Shown in pieces: positions 17,222-26,161 of a DNA stretch of 64,000 nt (positions are counted from its first letter, which is position 1; the number at the start of each line of letters is the position of its first letter). Position numbers and translations under genes: made by a program. A model generated the notes under the pieces. It searched no databases. It was not told the origin of the DNA and worked only from the letters and a program-made list of their open reading frames with translations. The DNA is from Streptomyces sp. WAC 01529 (GTDB lineage Bacteria > Actinomycetota > Actinomycetes > Streptomycetales > Streptomycetaceae), in NCBI RefSeq assembly GCF_003945545.1, contig NZ_CP029617.1:248001-312000 (forward strand), in the 5' to 3' direction.

Positions 17222-17896
17222 TCAGCTCCCCTCCGGTCGGGGCGCCGGTGCGTGTCGCGCGGCGGTGAGCCACGCCTCGGCGAGCAGGTCGTGGCCCAGG
17301 GCGCTCGGGTGGACGCCGTCCGGGGCCAGCGCCCTCGCGCCGATCTCGACGGCGGCGCGGGCCATGAGCAGGTCCGCGCGCACCACCTGGGCCCCGTGGG
17401 CGCGCGCGGCACGCAGGGCCGCCTCCGTGCGGGGATTCAGGTCCTCGTACCAGCGTTCCTGGTCCGGGGTGGCCGGGAGCAGGAACGGGGTGATGACGAC
17501 CAGGCGGGCGGCCGACTCCCGCCCGGTGTGCGCGAGGACGCGGTCCAGGGACGCCTCGAACTCGGCGACCGGACTGACGAGACCCTGGTCGTAACGCCGC
17601 CAGGTGTCGTTGATGCCGATCCCGACCGTGACGACGGTGGGCCGTTCGGCGATGACGTCCGCGGCCCAGCGGGATTCGAGGTCGTGGACGCGATGGCCGT
17701 TGACGCCCTTGTTGAGGACGGTCGGGGCGGGCCCGGCGCCCGCCTCGGCGCGCAGGGCCCGCGCGATCCGGCTGACGTATCCGTCGCCGAGCGAGGCCCT
17801 GTCCGCGCGGTCGCGGCCCGCGTCGGTGAGGGAGTCACCGATGAACAGGAGTCTGTCGCCCGCCGTGAGGTACGTTCCCGCCTCCCCGTCGCTCAC
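17222..17896 (-). CDS. SGNH/GDSL hydrolase, probable carbohydrate esterase
   Basis: 224-residue esterase-fold protein. Block I GDSLTDAGRD (Ser nucleophile), block II glycine region (GVNGHR), block III GIGINDTW and block V APDGVHPSALGH (Asp and His of the triad) are all present. There is no signal peptide, so it would work on imported or cytosolic esters. GTG start at 17896 overlaps the PL6 stop by 4 bp (GTGA), coupling it to the polysaccharide operon; removing acetyl or similar esters from oligosaccharides is the natural inference. Lipase or thioesterase activity cannot be excluded. Confidence 0.85.
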   Translation of the reverse strand: MSDGEAGTYLTAGDRLLFIGDSLTDAGRDRADRASLGDGYVSRIARALRAEAGAGPAPTVLNKGVNGHRVHDLESRWAADVIAERPTVVTVGIGINDTWRRYDQGLVSPVAEFEASLDRVLAHTGRESAARLVVITPFLLPATPDQERWYEDLNPRTEAALRAARAHGAQVVRADLLMARAAVEIGARALAPDGVHPSALGHDLLAEAWLTAARHAPAPRPEGS

Positions 17897-19320
17897 GAGG
17901 CGTTCGGGCCCACGTCCGCCGCCGTGAGGGGGCGGCGCGGCGGTGCGGCCGTCGCGTACTCGTCGGCGCCGATGTCCCGGAGGCCGCCGCGCGGGTGGCC
18001 GTCGATGTCGTGCGTCACGGCGGGGCTCCTCAGCGTCGCCCGGCCGATCGCGGGGCTGCCCGCGGTCAGCCGGAAGACGCCGTCGGACCCCTGCCGCAGC
18101 CTCGGGTCGGCCCGGCTGTAGCCGGTGGCGGGAATGTTGCCGGCCGACGCGGCGCCCCACAGGATGTTGCTCTGCCAGGTGAAGCCGGTGGTGGCGCGCA
18201 TCGCGACCAGGTCACCGGAGTCGCCCACCAGAAGGTTGTCGGCGACGACCACTCTCTGCGGCTCATGCGTCCGGTCCTCGCCCGAGAGCGTCACGGCGTT
18301 GCGCAGCAGGGTGTTGTGCGCGATCACCGCGCGGTCGCACGCGTCGTTGCCCCGCCGCTCCTCGGCCGTCTCTCCGGCGTGGTGGTCGCGGGTGCTGCCG
18401 CTGCCGATGACGAGCGCCCGCCCGGCCAGGCCCGCCACGTAGTTGTTCACGACGACGTGGTCGTTGCCGTACAGGCGCAGGCCCTCCTTGCCGTCGAGTA
18501 TGTAGTTGCCCTCCACGCGCGTGCGGTTGCCGTGGCGCAGGACGATGCCGCCCGCGCTGTCGCGGATCGTGTTGTAGCGGATGGTGTTGTCCGAGGACTT
18601 CACCGAGATGGCCTCGGGGTCTCCGTCGCAGCGCTCGAAGAGGTTGTGCTCCACGACGGCGCGGGCGCCGGACAGTGCACGGGGGCTGACACCGAGGCGG
18701 ATCGGCTCTCCTCCGTTGGCACCGGAGAAGCTGTGGTCGGAGAAGTGGTTCCTGAGGATGTGCACGCGCTGGGCCATGGCCGTGCCGCCCGGCCCCTCGA
18801 CGCCCAGGTAGACGCCGAGGGTGGTCTTTCCGTGGAAGTGGTTGCGGTCGACCTTGGTGTCGTCGGCGCGCACCATCACCCAGTGGAGGCCCTCGATGTC
18901 GGCGAGTTGGAGGTCGTTGCGGGTCAGGCGGATGCGTGAGCAGTCCGCCGGTATCTCCAGGGTGGTGCTCTGGCGGAACGAGAAGCCGGTGACCGTGATG
19001 TCGCTGGAGCCGCTGAAGACGAAGCCGCGCTCGCCGCGGAGCACCGCGCCGCCCCGGGAGGCGGAAGCGATGGTGAGGGGGGCGTCCGGTGTGCCGTGCT
19101 TGCCCGTGACGTTGATGGAGGTGCCCGGCGGGACGGTGTAGGTGCCGTCGGCCAGGACGATCCGGGCACCGGGTGCCGCGCCGTCGATCGCCTTCTGGAG
19201 GTCTTTCAGGGAGCTGACCGTGGCGGTGGCGGACGCGCGGGCCTGGCGCGGGACGCCGAACGGTACGGCGGCTAGCGCCGCTCCGAGGGCGGTGCCGGTG
19301 AGGAACGTACGGCGTTGCAT
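17893..19320 (-). CDS. Polysaccharide lyase family 6 (alginate lyase/chondroitinase B-like), exported
   Basis: 475-residue parallel beta-helix lyase. A Tat-like signal (MQRRTFLTGTALGAALAAV) is followed by repeated beta-helix coils rich in N-x-x-x-x-N ladders (HFHGKTTLGVYLG, HNLFERCDGDPEAISVKSS, NTIRDSAGGIVLRHGN, GNDHVVVNNYV). The segments GDPEAISVKSS and GIVLRHGN match PL6 active-site neighbourhoods (Lys and Arg near the calcium-binding Glu). Family members depolymerise alginate or dermatan/chondroitin by beta-elimination. It is preceded by GH29 (48 bp) and overlaps the SGNH gene. Precise substrate is not determinable from sequence. Confidence 0.87.
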   Translation of the reverse strand: MQRRTFLTGTALGAALAAVPFGVPRQARASATATVSSLKDLQKAIDGAAPGARIVLADGTYTVPPGTSINVTGKHGTPDAPLTIASASRGGAVLRGERGFVFSGSSDITVTGFSFRQSTTLEIPADCSRIRLTRNDLQLADIEGLHWVMVRADDTKVDRNHFHGKTTLGVYLGVEGPGGTAMAQRVHILRNHFSDHSFSGANGGEPIRLGVSPRALSGARAVVEHNLFERCDGDPEAISVKSSDNTIRYNTIRDSAGGIVLRHGNRTRVEGNYILDGKEGLRLYGNDHVVVNNYVAGLAGRALVIGSGSTRDHHAGETAEERRGNDACDRAVIAHNTLLRNAVTLSGEDRTHEPQRVVVADNLLVGDSGDLVAMRATTGFTWQSNILWGAASAGNIPATGYSRADPRLRQGSDGVFRLTAGSPAIGRATLRSPAVTHDIDGHPRGGLRDIGADEYATAAPPRRPLTAADVGPNAS

Positions 19321-19368
19321 GGTGCCTCCGGGGTGTCGGTGGGCGGGGAGGGCCGGTGGAGCGGCGTC

Positions 19369-20670
19369 CTACGCCTCGGCGTGGGTGAGGAACAGCTCGA
19401 TGACGGGCACAGGGGTGTCGGGGCGCTGGACCGGTAGCTGGAGGGTGAGTGTTCCCTCGGGCAGTCCGCCCATCTCGGTGTGGAGCGCGGGCTGTCCGGG
19501 GGCGGTCTCGACCCGGGTGATCTCGGAGGCGTCGTGGAGGAGTTGGGCGTAGCGCACCCGGCCCGCGAGACCGGGCAGGTGCAGATGGCGCGGCGGCCAG
19601 GCGAACAGGTGGACGTAGAGCCGGTCGCCGCGCTGGGTGTAGCGGCAGTCGGCGGGGGCGGTGTACGGGGACGGGCCGCAGCCGCGGATCGACCGCTCGT
19701 GCAGCTCCGTCCACCGGGCGAGTTCGCCGAGTACGGCGGCGTCCCGCGGGTCGAGGTCGCCGCGGCCGGTCGGCCCGATGTTGAGCAGCAGGTTGCCGCC
19801 CTTGGAGACGCCGTCGACGAGCATGCGGACGACCAGGTCGGCGCTCTTGCGGTCGAGGTTGTCGCGGTCGTAGCCCCAGCTGCCGTTGAGGGTCTGGCAC
19901 GCTTCCCAGACGACCGCGCGCCCGTCCTTGGTCATCGGTTCCGCGGGCTGGTACTGCTCCGGGGTGACGAAGTCGCCGGGCAGGCCCGTCCTGTCGTTGA
20001 CGAGGACGTGCGGCTGGAGGTCGCGGATCATGCCGAGGAGTTCCGGCGCGTCCCAGTCGTCGGGGCCCTTGCCGCCCCACCAGTGGCGGTCCGCGTAGGA
20101 GAAGTCGAAGAACAGGTAGTCGACGCGTCCGAAGCGCGTCAGCAACTCGCGGACCTGGCCGTGCAGATAGCGCCGGTAGTCGCGGATGTCGCGGTCGGCG
20201 GTGGCGGCCTTGAACTCCTCGTCGTCGCGCTGCGGGTGGGTGCCGTCCACGGGGAAGGAGGGGTGGTGCCAGTCGATCAGCGAGTAGTAGAAGCCGACCT
20301 TGAGCCCTTCCGCGCGGCAGGCTGCGACGAAGGGTTCGACGAGGTCGCGGCCGTAGGGGGTCTTGGTGGCCTTGTAGTCGGTGAGGTCGCTGTCCCACAG
20401 GCAGAAGCCGTCGTGGTGCTTGGTGGTGAGCACGACGTACCGCATACCGGCCGCCTTGGCGGTCCTCGCCCACCGCACCGGGTCGTAGCGGTCGGGGTCG
20501 AAGTGGTCGAAGTAGAGCTGGTACCGCTCGTCGGACTGCCTCTCCCGGTGCTTGACCCACTCGTGGCGGGCGGCGAGGGAGTACAGGCCCCAGTGGACGA
20601 ACATGCCGAACCGGTCGGTGGTGAACCACGTCGTCTCAGCGCTCGGGGTCACGGAATGGGGTCCTCTCAT
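19369..20670 (-). CDS. GH29 alpha-L-fucosidase
   Basis: 433-residue retaining glycosidase. FGMFVHWGLYS near the N-terminus, LTTKHHDGFCLWDS, FYYSLIDWHHP and the nucleophile segment DYLFFDFSYAD are classic GH29; NLLLNIGPTGRGDL closes the barrel, and a small beta-sandwich follows. There is no signal peptide, so it is cytoplasmic and acts on imported oligosaccharides. The start at 20670 sits inside a short tandem repeat tract that contains several ATG triplets; GTG at 20652 (VTPSAETTW) is an alternative. Located 77 bp behind the second permease of the importer. Confidence 0.9.
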   Translation of the reverse strand: MRGPHSVTPSAETTWFTTDRFGMFVHWGLYSLAARHEWVKHRERQSDERYQLYFDHFDPDRYDPVRWARTAKAAGMRYVVLTTKHHDGFCLWDSDLTDYKATKTPYGRDLVEPFVAACRAEGLKVGFYYSLIDWHHPSFPVDGTHPQRDDEEFKAATADRDIRDYRRYLHGQVRELLTRFGRVDYLFFDFSYADRHWWGGKGPDDWDAPELLGMIRDLQPHVLVNDRTGLPGDFVTPEQYQPAEPMTKDGRAVVWEACQTLNGSWGYDRDNLDRKSADLVVRMLVDGVSKGGNLLLNIGPTGRGDLDPRDAAVLGELARWTELHERSIRGCGPSPYTAPADCRYTQRGDRLYVHLFAWPPRHLHLPGLAGRVRYAQLLHDASEITRVETAPGQPALHTEMGGLPEGTLTLQLPVQRPDTPVPVIELFLTHAEA

Positions 20671-20706
20671 GGGGTTCTCTCATGGGGGTTCTCTCATGGG
20701 GGTTCT
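20656..20706. repeat. Tandem minisatellite at GH29 start
   Basis: On the minus strand the unit AGAACCCCCATGAG occurs twice, followed by a 13-base and a degenerate copy (AGGACCCCAT), immediately before and across the fucosidase start codon. Each copy supplies an ATG and a GAGAG purine run, so copy number could change the start used. Related in core to the tract at 31597-31643. Confidence 0.8.
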
Positions 20707-20747
20707 TTCGAGGTGGCGCGGCGTGGGATCCCGTACGTCCTGCCGCG

Positions 20748-21671
20748 TCAGCCCTTCAGCGCGCCCGAGGACAGCCCGTGCACGAAGGAGCGCTGGAAGA
20801 ACAGGAAGACGATCACGGAGGGCAGCAACGCCAGCAGGGAGGCCGCGAGGACCACGCCGGGCGTCACGTCGGGGTCGATGCGCAGGGTGCGCAGCGCGAG
20901 CGGGAGCGTGTAGGAGGAGGAGTCGGTGGCGACGAGGAGGGGCAGCAGGTACTGGTCCCAGATCATCGTGAAGCCGAAGACGCCGATGACGCCCAGCGCC
21001 GGTCTGCACATCGGCAGGATGATCTGGGCGAAGATGCGCAGGTCACCGGCGCCGTCGATGCGGGCGGCCTCTTCGAGTTCCTTGGGCACGTCCTTCATGA
21101 ACTCGGTCATCACGAGGATCGAGAAGCCCCAGGCGCCCAGCGGGACGATCATCCCCGCGAGGGTGCCGATGAGGTTGAAGTGGACGACCGGCAGATCGGC
21201 GAGGATCAGGGAGAGCGGGAGGGCGAGGATCTCCTCGGGCAGCATCAGCGTGGCCAGGATCGCCACGAGGGCGAGCGTCATTCCGGGGAAGACCTTGCGG
21301 GCCAGCGCGTAACCGGCGAGCACGGAGACGGCCACCTGGAGCAGCAGGCCGAAGCCGACGACGAAGAACGAGTTCAGCAGGTACGCCAACACGCCCTGGT
21401 CGAAGGCGACGCGGAAGTTGTCCAGGGTGGCGCCGGAGGGGATGACGCTCAGCTGGGTGGGGTCCTTGACCCTGCTGAAGGCACTGACCAGGAGGGCCAG
21501 TAGGGGCCCCGCGAAGAGCACCAGGACCAGGAGGTACGTGAGGGCCTTGAGGATCCGGCCGCCCGCGCTCCTGCTCTCGGTGAGGCCGAGGGCGGTCTCG
21601 GTCAGGCCGGGGGCCGACTTGGACAGGCCGATGCCGGTGCCGGTCGGCGCGTTCCTGGACGACGGCTTCAT
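20748..21671 (-). CDS. Carbohydrate ABC transporter permease, MalG type
   Basis: 307-residue permease with six membrane segments after a 35-residue cytoplasmic N-terminus, and EAA loop EEAARIDGAGDLRIFAQIILP. It is the second permease of the PL6/GH29 importer. ATG at 21671 overlaps the previous gene's stop by 4 bp. No ATPase is encoded nearby, as is usual for importers sharing MsiK. Confidence 0.92.
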   Translation of the reverse strand: MKPSSRNAPTGTGIGLSKSAPGLTETALGLTESRSAGGRILKALTYLLVLVLFAGPLLALLVSAFSRVKDPTQLSVIPSGATLDNFRVAFDQGVLAYLLNSFFVVGFGLLLQVAVSVLAGYALARKVFPGMTLALVAILATLMLPEEILALPLSLILADLPVVHFNLIGTLAGMIVPLGAWGFSILVMTEFMKDVPKELEEAARIDGAGDLRIFAQIILPMCRPALGVIGVFGFTMIWDQYLLPLLVATDSSSYTLPLALRTLRIDPDVTPGVVLAASLLALLPSVIVFLFFQRSFVHGLSSGALKG

Positions 21672-22639
21672 TTGCTCTCCCTGCGGCGCACCAGATGGAC
21701 GGCGATCGTCAGGACCAGCGTCGTGACGAACAGCAGGACGGCTCCGGCCGCCCCGACGCCGAGCCGGTTCTGTTCGAGGCCGAGCTTGTAGATCAGGGTC
21801 ATGACGACCTCGGTGGAGCCGTCGGGGCCGCCGTTGGTGAGCAGGAACACCTCGGTGAAGACCCGCAGCCCGCGGATCGCGGCGAGGATGAACAGGATCG
21901 AGAAGACCGAGCGCAGTCCGGGCACCGTCACATGCCACACGCGCTGCCCCCGGGAGGCCCCGTCGACCTTGGCGGCCTCGTAGAGCCCGCGGTCCACGCT
22001 CGCCAGTCCGGCGAGGAAGATCATCATGTCGTAGGGGGCGCCCCGCCAGATGCCGGTGACCATGAGGGAGACGAGCGAGGAGTCGGGGTCGTTGATGAAC
22101 CCCGAGGGGCCGAACCCCACCACGCCGAGCAGGGAGTTGACCATGCCGTCCCCGGTGGGGTGGTACATGATCCGCCACAGTTCGGCGACGACGGCGACCG
22201 GCACCACGACCGGCAGGAACGCGGCGGAGCGCACGAACCCCAGGCGGCGGCCCTGGCCCTCCATCAGCAGTGCGAGCGCCAGGCCGAGGAGCAGGGAGCC
22301 CGCCGTCTGCCCGGCGGCGAGGACGACGGTGTGCCAGGCGGCCTCGCGGAAGCCCTCGGAGCCGAGCACGGTGGCGTAGTTGTCGGTGCCCACCCACCGG
22401 TTGCCGAGGTAGGGCCTGACCTCCTGGAAGGACATGGTCAGCGCGTGGGCCATGGGGATGAACTTGAAGTACAGGAACAGGAGCAGCGCCGGTGCCAGGA
22501 AGAGCCAGGGCGTCCACCAGCGGCCCGACCTGCGGCCGCGGCTCCGGCGTTCGGCCGCGGCCCCGCCGGCCGGGCGTCCGGCCGAGCGGGTGGCCCGCTG
22601 TCCGGGCGGCGGGGCCGGCCTCACCTGGTCGAGGCTCAT
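21668..22639 (-). CDS. Carbohydrate ABC transporter permease, MalF type
   Basis: 323-residue permease with a basic N-terminal cytoplasmic tail, six membrane segments and EAA loop EAAKVDGASRGQRVWHVTVP. Start ATG 22639 overlaps the binding-protein stop by 4 bp, and its own stop overlaps the next permease by 4 bp, so all three importer genes are translationally coupled. Confidence 0.93.
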   Translation of the reverse strand: MSLDQVRPAPPPGQRATRSAGRPAGGAAAERRSRGRRSGRWWTPWLFLAPALLLFLYFKFIPMAHALTMSFQEVRPYLGNRWVGTDNYATVLGSEGFREAAWHTVVLAAGQTAGSLLLGLALALLMEGQGRRLGFVRSAAFLPVVVPVAVVAELWRIMYHPTGDGMVNSLLGVVGFGPSGFINDPDSSLVSLMVTGIWRGAPYDMMIFLAGLASVDRGLYEAAKVDGASRGQRVWHVTVPGLRSVFSILFILAAIRGLRVFTEVFLLTNGGPDGSTEVVMTLIYKLGLEQNRLGVGAAGAVLLFVTTLVLTIAVHLVRRRESK

Positions 22640-23964
22640 GACGTGCCGATCCCTTGTTCCTCCAGGAGAGCGGCCAGCTTCTTGTCGAGGTCGCGCAGCT
22701 CGGTCCGGATGTCCAGGTCGCAGTCGGCCATCAGCGCGTTGACGGTCTCCGCGGTGGTCTGCCGTACCGCCGACCAGTTCGGGATCGAGGGGGCGTACCG
22801 CCCGGAGGCGCGGTAGACCTCGGCGTACGTCCGCCAGCGCGGGTCGGGGCGGACCTCGGAGATGTCCACCGTCTTGTTGACGGGCAGCTGCACGGTGAAG
22901 CCGGTCTCGCCGCGCATCCCGGTCCGCTGCCCTTCAGGAGAGACGGCGAAGTCGGCGAAGGCGTCCTGGGCCGCCCGGTTCTCGGAGCCCGCCATCAGAT
23001 AGACGGTGCCGCCCTCGGCGAGCACGGTGGCGTCCTTGGGGCCCTTGGGCATCGGCACGACCTCGTACTTGTCCTTGCCGAGTACGTCGTCGAAGCGGGG
23101 CAGCAGATAGGGGCCGACGGCGAACATGCCGGTCTTCCCCGCCTCGAAGGTCTCGTTCGTGGGCGGAGTGTCCATGGTCACGGCGCCGGGCTGGATGGCC
23201 TTGGCCTTGCAGCCGAGGTCGCGGAACCACCGCATGGCCCTCACCGAGGGCTTCGTGGTCATCGCGGGCCGGTACTCGCCGTTCCCGGTCTCGGTGATGA
23301 AGTCCCCGCCCGCGGCCCAGAGGAAGTTGGAGAAGTACCAGGAGGCGTAGCCGCGTTTGGTGGAGAGCGGGGCGGCGAGGCCGTAGGTGTTCTTCTTGCC
23401 GTCGCCGTCGGGGTCCTCGGTGGTGAAGGCCTCGGCCATCGCGGCGAAGTCGTCCCAGTTCCGGGGGACTTCGAGCTTCAGCTCCTTGCGCCAGTCCTTG
23501 CGGATGAGCAGCGCGGTGGCCTGCGCCGAGTACGGCAGTCCGTACTGCTTGCCGTCCAGGCCCTTGCCGGAGCCGAGGCCCTGGGTGACGAGGTCCTTGG
23601 CGTGCTTGATCTTGTCGAGGTCGATCTCCCGGAGAAGTCCCTGGCTGTGCATGACGCCGAGCTGTGTGACGTCGTTCATGACGATGTCGGGGAGGTCCCG
23701 CTGCGCGGCGCGCTGCTGCAGCTTGGTCTCGAAGTCGTCGAAGATGGCGGTGACCTCGACCTTGTGGCCGGTGGCCTTCTCGAAGGCGGCGGCGAGCGCG
23801 AGCGTGCCCTTCTCCCCCGGGCCGCCCGGCGTGGTCCGGGTCCAGAGCTGGAGCGGCGCCCTGGAGTCCTGTTCGACGTCCTTGCCCGCGGGGCCTGATG
23901 TACAGCTGGTGAGGATCAGCGCGGACGCGAGGAAACCCGCGCCGACCCACCGCGATCTCTGCAT
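22636..23964 (-). CDS. Extracellular sugar-binding lipoprotein of ABC importer
   Basis: 442-residue family 1 solute-binding lipoprotein; signal MQRSRWVGAGFLASALILTS with lipidated Cys21. Conserved features such as LQLWTRTTPGGPGEKGTLALA, PYSAQATALLIRKDW, FEAGKTGMFAVGPYLLP and VLAEGGTVYLMAGSENR fit the family. Start ATG 23964 has GGGAG 5 nt upstream; an upstream GTG or ATG would run through the operator. First gene of the PL6/GH29 operon, so the ligand is presumably an oligosaccharide released outside the cell by the exported lyase. Confidence 0.92.
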   Translation of the reverse strand: MQRSRWVGAGFLASALILTSCTSGPAGKDVEQDSRAPLQLWTRTTPGGPGEKGTLALAAAFEKATGHKVEVTAIFDDFETKLQQRAAQRDLPDIVMNDVTQLGVMHSQGLLREIDLDKIKHAKDLVTQGLGSGKGLDGKQYGLPYSAQATALLIRKDWRKELKLEVPRNWDDFAAMAEAFTTEDPDGDGKKNTYGLAAPLSTKRGYASWYFSNFLWAAGGDFITETGNGEYRPAMTTKPSVRAMRWFRDLGCKAKAIQPGAVTMDTPPTNETFEAGKTGMFAVGPYLLPRFDDVLGKDKYEVVPMPKGPKDATVLAEGGTVYLMAGSENRAAQDAFADFAVSPEGQRTGMRGETGFTVQLPVNKTVDISEVRPDPRWRTYAEVYRASGRYAPSIPNWSAVRQTTAETVNALMADCDLDIRTELRDLDKKLAALLEEQGIGTS

Positions 23965-23997
23965 CACAACTCCCGTTCCGCCGGGTCGCTTACCTCT

Positions 23998-24011
23998 AGT
24001 AAGCGCTTGCC
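23998..24011. promoter_or_regulatory. LacI-family operator candidate of the PL6/GH29 operon
   Basis: AGTAAGCGCTTGCC contains the perfect 8-bp core AAGCGCTT centred on CG, a common LacI-family operator shape, 34 bp upstream of the binding-protein start. The core differs from the palindrome at 9788-9801. No LacI gene is adjacent, so the regulator would be encoded elsewhere. Confidence 0.5.
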
Positions 24012-24213
24012 GAGGGACGGTAACGGGCCCAAAATCCAGAGTCAATACTCCGATGAATACAAAATTTCCAAGGCGTTCGGAGGCGACTGACGGCTTGCGT
24101 TCGCTTGAGTCATCCGATGTATTGTCCCCACCAGGCGGTTCGTCCGATACTTCGGACAGGCCGGCGGTACCGCTGACGGCACGTCAGCGCAGCAGCCGAG
24201 GAGCGTCATCGTC

Positions 24214-25224
24214 ATGGCCGGGACGGCACACGGACCGACAGCACTTCTGGTGATGGAGGAGGCGCGGAGGCCGGACGTCTACCCGCCCGAGGTGCTGGCC
24301 GGCATCGACCGGCTCGTGGAGCGGCAGGGCCCGCCGCTCACCCGGGAACAACTCGACGAGCGCCCCGAGGTACTGCGGCGCGCCGACGTCCTGCTCACCG
24401 GCTGGGGCGCGCCCGTCCTCGACGCCGCCTTCCTGGGCCGGGCCCCCCAGCTGCGTGCCGTCTTCGCCGCGGCGGGCTCCGTGCGGCACCTGACCACGCC
24501 CGCCTTCTGGGCGCGCGGCATCCCGATCGTCTCGGCGGCCGCGGCCAACGCCGTCCCCGTGGCCGAGTTCGCCCTGGCGCAGATCCTGCTGGGTCTCAAG
24601 CAGGTGCACCGCGTGAGCCGGGAGCTGGCCGCCGACCGCCGGTACCCGCACGACGTCAGGGTTCCGGGCGCCTACCGCTCACGCGTGGGGCTGCTGGGGC
24701 TCGGCCACATCGGCCGGCTGCTCGCGGAGCACCTGGGGCGCTTCGACGTCGAGGTCCTCGCCACGGATCCGCTCGCCGACCCGGTCACCGCCGGGGAGAG
24801 GGGCGTACGACTGGTGGGCATCGAGGAGCTGTTCGCCACCTGCCATGTCGTCAGCCTCCACGCGCCGCTCCTGCCCGAGACCCGCGGCTGTGTCGGCACG
24901 CCACTGCTGAACTCCCTGACGCCCGGCGCCACGCTCATCAACACGGCCCGGGGCGCGCTCATCGACGAGGAGGCGCTGACGGGGGTCCTGCGCGCCAGGC
25001 CCGACCTGACCGCCGTGCTCGACGTCACGCACCCGGAGCCTCCGGCCCCCGACTCGCCGCTCTTCGCCCTCCCCAACGTCGTCCTGACGCCCCATCTGGC
25101 CGGTGCCCTCGGCGGCGAATGCCACCGGCTCGGGCGCCTCGTACGCGACGAACTCGAACGCTTCGTACGAGAGCAGCCCTTGCGGCACGCCGTGGACCCG
25201 GCCCGCGCCGCGTCCCTGGCCTGA
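24214..25224 (+). CDS. D-isomer-specific 2-hydroxyacid dehydrogenase
   Basis: 336-residue NAD-dependent dehydrogenase. The Rossmann motif GLLGLGHIGRLLAEHLGRF, the catalytic Arg in INTARGALIDEEAL, the Glu in HPEPPAPD and the His in LTPHLAGALGG are all in family order. Divergently transcribed from the PL6/GH29 operon across a 249-bp gap, so it may take part in uronate or fucose-derived acid metabolism, reducing a 2-keto acid, but this is contextual only. Start ATG 24214 follows GAGGAG at about 11 nt. Confidence 0.87.
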   Translation: MAGTAHGPTALLVMEEARRPDVYPPEVLAGIDRLVERQGPPLTREQLDERPEVLRRADVLLTGWGAPVLDAAFLGRAPQLRAVFAAAGSVRHLTTPAFWARGIPIVSAAAANAVPVAEFALAQILLGLKQVHRVSRELAADRRYPHDVRVPGAYRSRVGLLGLGHIGRLLAEHLGRFDVEVLATDPLADPVTAGERGVRLVGIEELFATCHVVSLHAPLLPETRGCVGTPLLNSLTPGATLINTARGALIDEEALTGVLRARPDLTAVLDVTHPEPPAPDSPLFALPNVVLTPHLAGALGGECHRLGRLVRDELERFVREQPLRHAVDPARAASLA

Positions 25225-25246
25225 CCGATCAGCGCGGCGCGGGCGG

Positions 25247-26056
25247 TCAGCCCCGCACCGCGCGCACGTAGGCCTCGATCGCCGGGCGCGGCTCGCGGCC
25301 GAGCAGGGTGCGCAGGTCGTTGCGTTCGATGGACGTGCCGTCCAGGAAGCCGCCGGCGACCGCCGAGTACGTACTCATGAGCATCGGCACCTGGAAGGGC
25401 AGCGCCTGGCCCGCCCCGATCAGGGCGGCGCGGGTCGCGGCGAGGGAGCCCGGTTCGTACGAGCCGCCGAGCGCGGCGGCGAGATCGGCGCCGCCGAGGG
25501 CGTGTTCGCCGACCAGTTCGTAGGTGCGGCCCGCGTGGGCGGCCGGTGCCGTCGCGACCCTGACGGCGGCCTCCGCCAGGTCCTCGCGGGCCACCGCGGC
25601 CAGGCGGCCGGTGCCCAGCGGCGCGGCGATCGTCCCGTCGGGGCCCGGTGCCGCGATCGCGGCGAGGAACTCCGCGTACAGGCCGTTGCGCAGCACCGTC
25701 CACCGCAGCGAGGAGGCGCGCAGCCGGCGCTCGGTCCAGCGGTGGGCCAGCGCGTAGGTGAGGTGGTCGCCGTCGCCGCTGAGGCTGGTGTAGACGAGAT
25801 GGCGCACGCCCGCCTTCTCGGCGGCGGATATCGCGGCGTCGTGGCGGGCGATGACGACGTCGTCCTCAGCGGCGCCCGCGGAGATCACCAGGAGGGTGTC
25901 GACGCCGGTGAAGTCCAGCGACGCCGGGTCGTCGAAGTCGACGCGGCGCTCGCCGGGCGCCGGGCTGCGCGTGCCGATGACGACGTCTTCGCGGTCGGCG
26001 AGGCGGGCGGTGACGAGCTTGCCGAGGGCGCCCGTGGCGCCGGTGATCATGAGCAT
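25247..26056 (-). CDS. NmrA-like NAD(P)-binding reductase
   Basis: 269-residue atypical short-chain dehydrogenase. Begins MLMITGATGALGKLV (dinucleotide-binding GxxGxxG), then VVIGTRS, VRHLVYTS and LRNGLYAEF, typical of NmrA/QOR2-type NAD(P)H-binding proteins, which may be quinone reductases or redox sensors. Start ATG 26056 has GGGGGA about 8 nt upstream. Divergent from an HxlR regulator; such pairs often regulate quinone or electrophile detoxification. Convergent, 22 bp from the dehydrogenase. Confidence 0.85.
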   Translation of the reverse strand: MLMITGATGALGKLVTARLADREDVVIGTRSPAPGERRVDFDDPASLDFTGVDTLLVISAGAAEDDVVIARHDAAISAAEKAGVRHLVYTSLSGDGDHLTYALAHRWTERRLRASSLRWTVLRNGLYAEFLAAIAAPGPDGTIAAPLGTGRLAAVAREDLAEAAVRVATAPAAHAGRTYELVGEHALGGADLAAALGGSYEPGSLAATRAALIGAGQALPFQVPMLMSTYSAVAGGFLDGTSIERNDLRTLLGREPRPAIEAYVRAVRG

Positions 26057-26161
26057 GGGATGGTTCCCCCGTGGTGAGTGGTTCCTCTTCGTGAGCCGCT
26101 GAGCGGCGGCCCCGGAACCATCATCGGCGGCGGTGATCACACCGCGTAAGGAGGCACTTGA

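Noticed and set aside
26133..26140. GTGATCAC palindrome before the HxlR gene as an operator.
   Set aside because: Only eight bases long and close to the ribosome site; mentioned with the regulator but too weak for its own entry.
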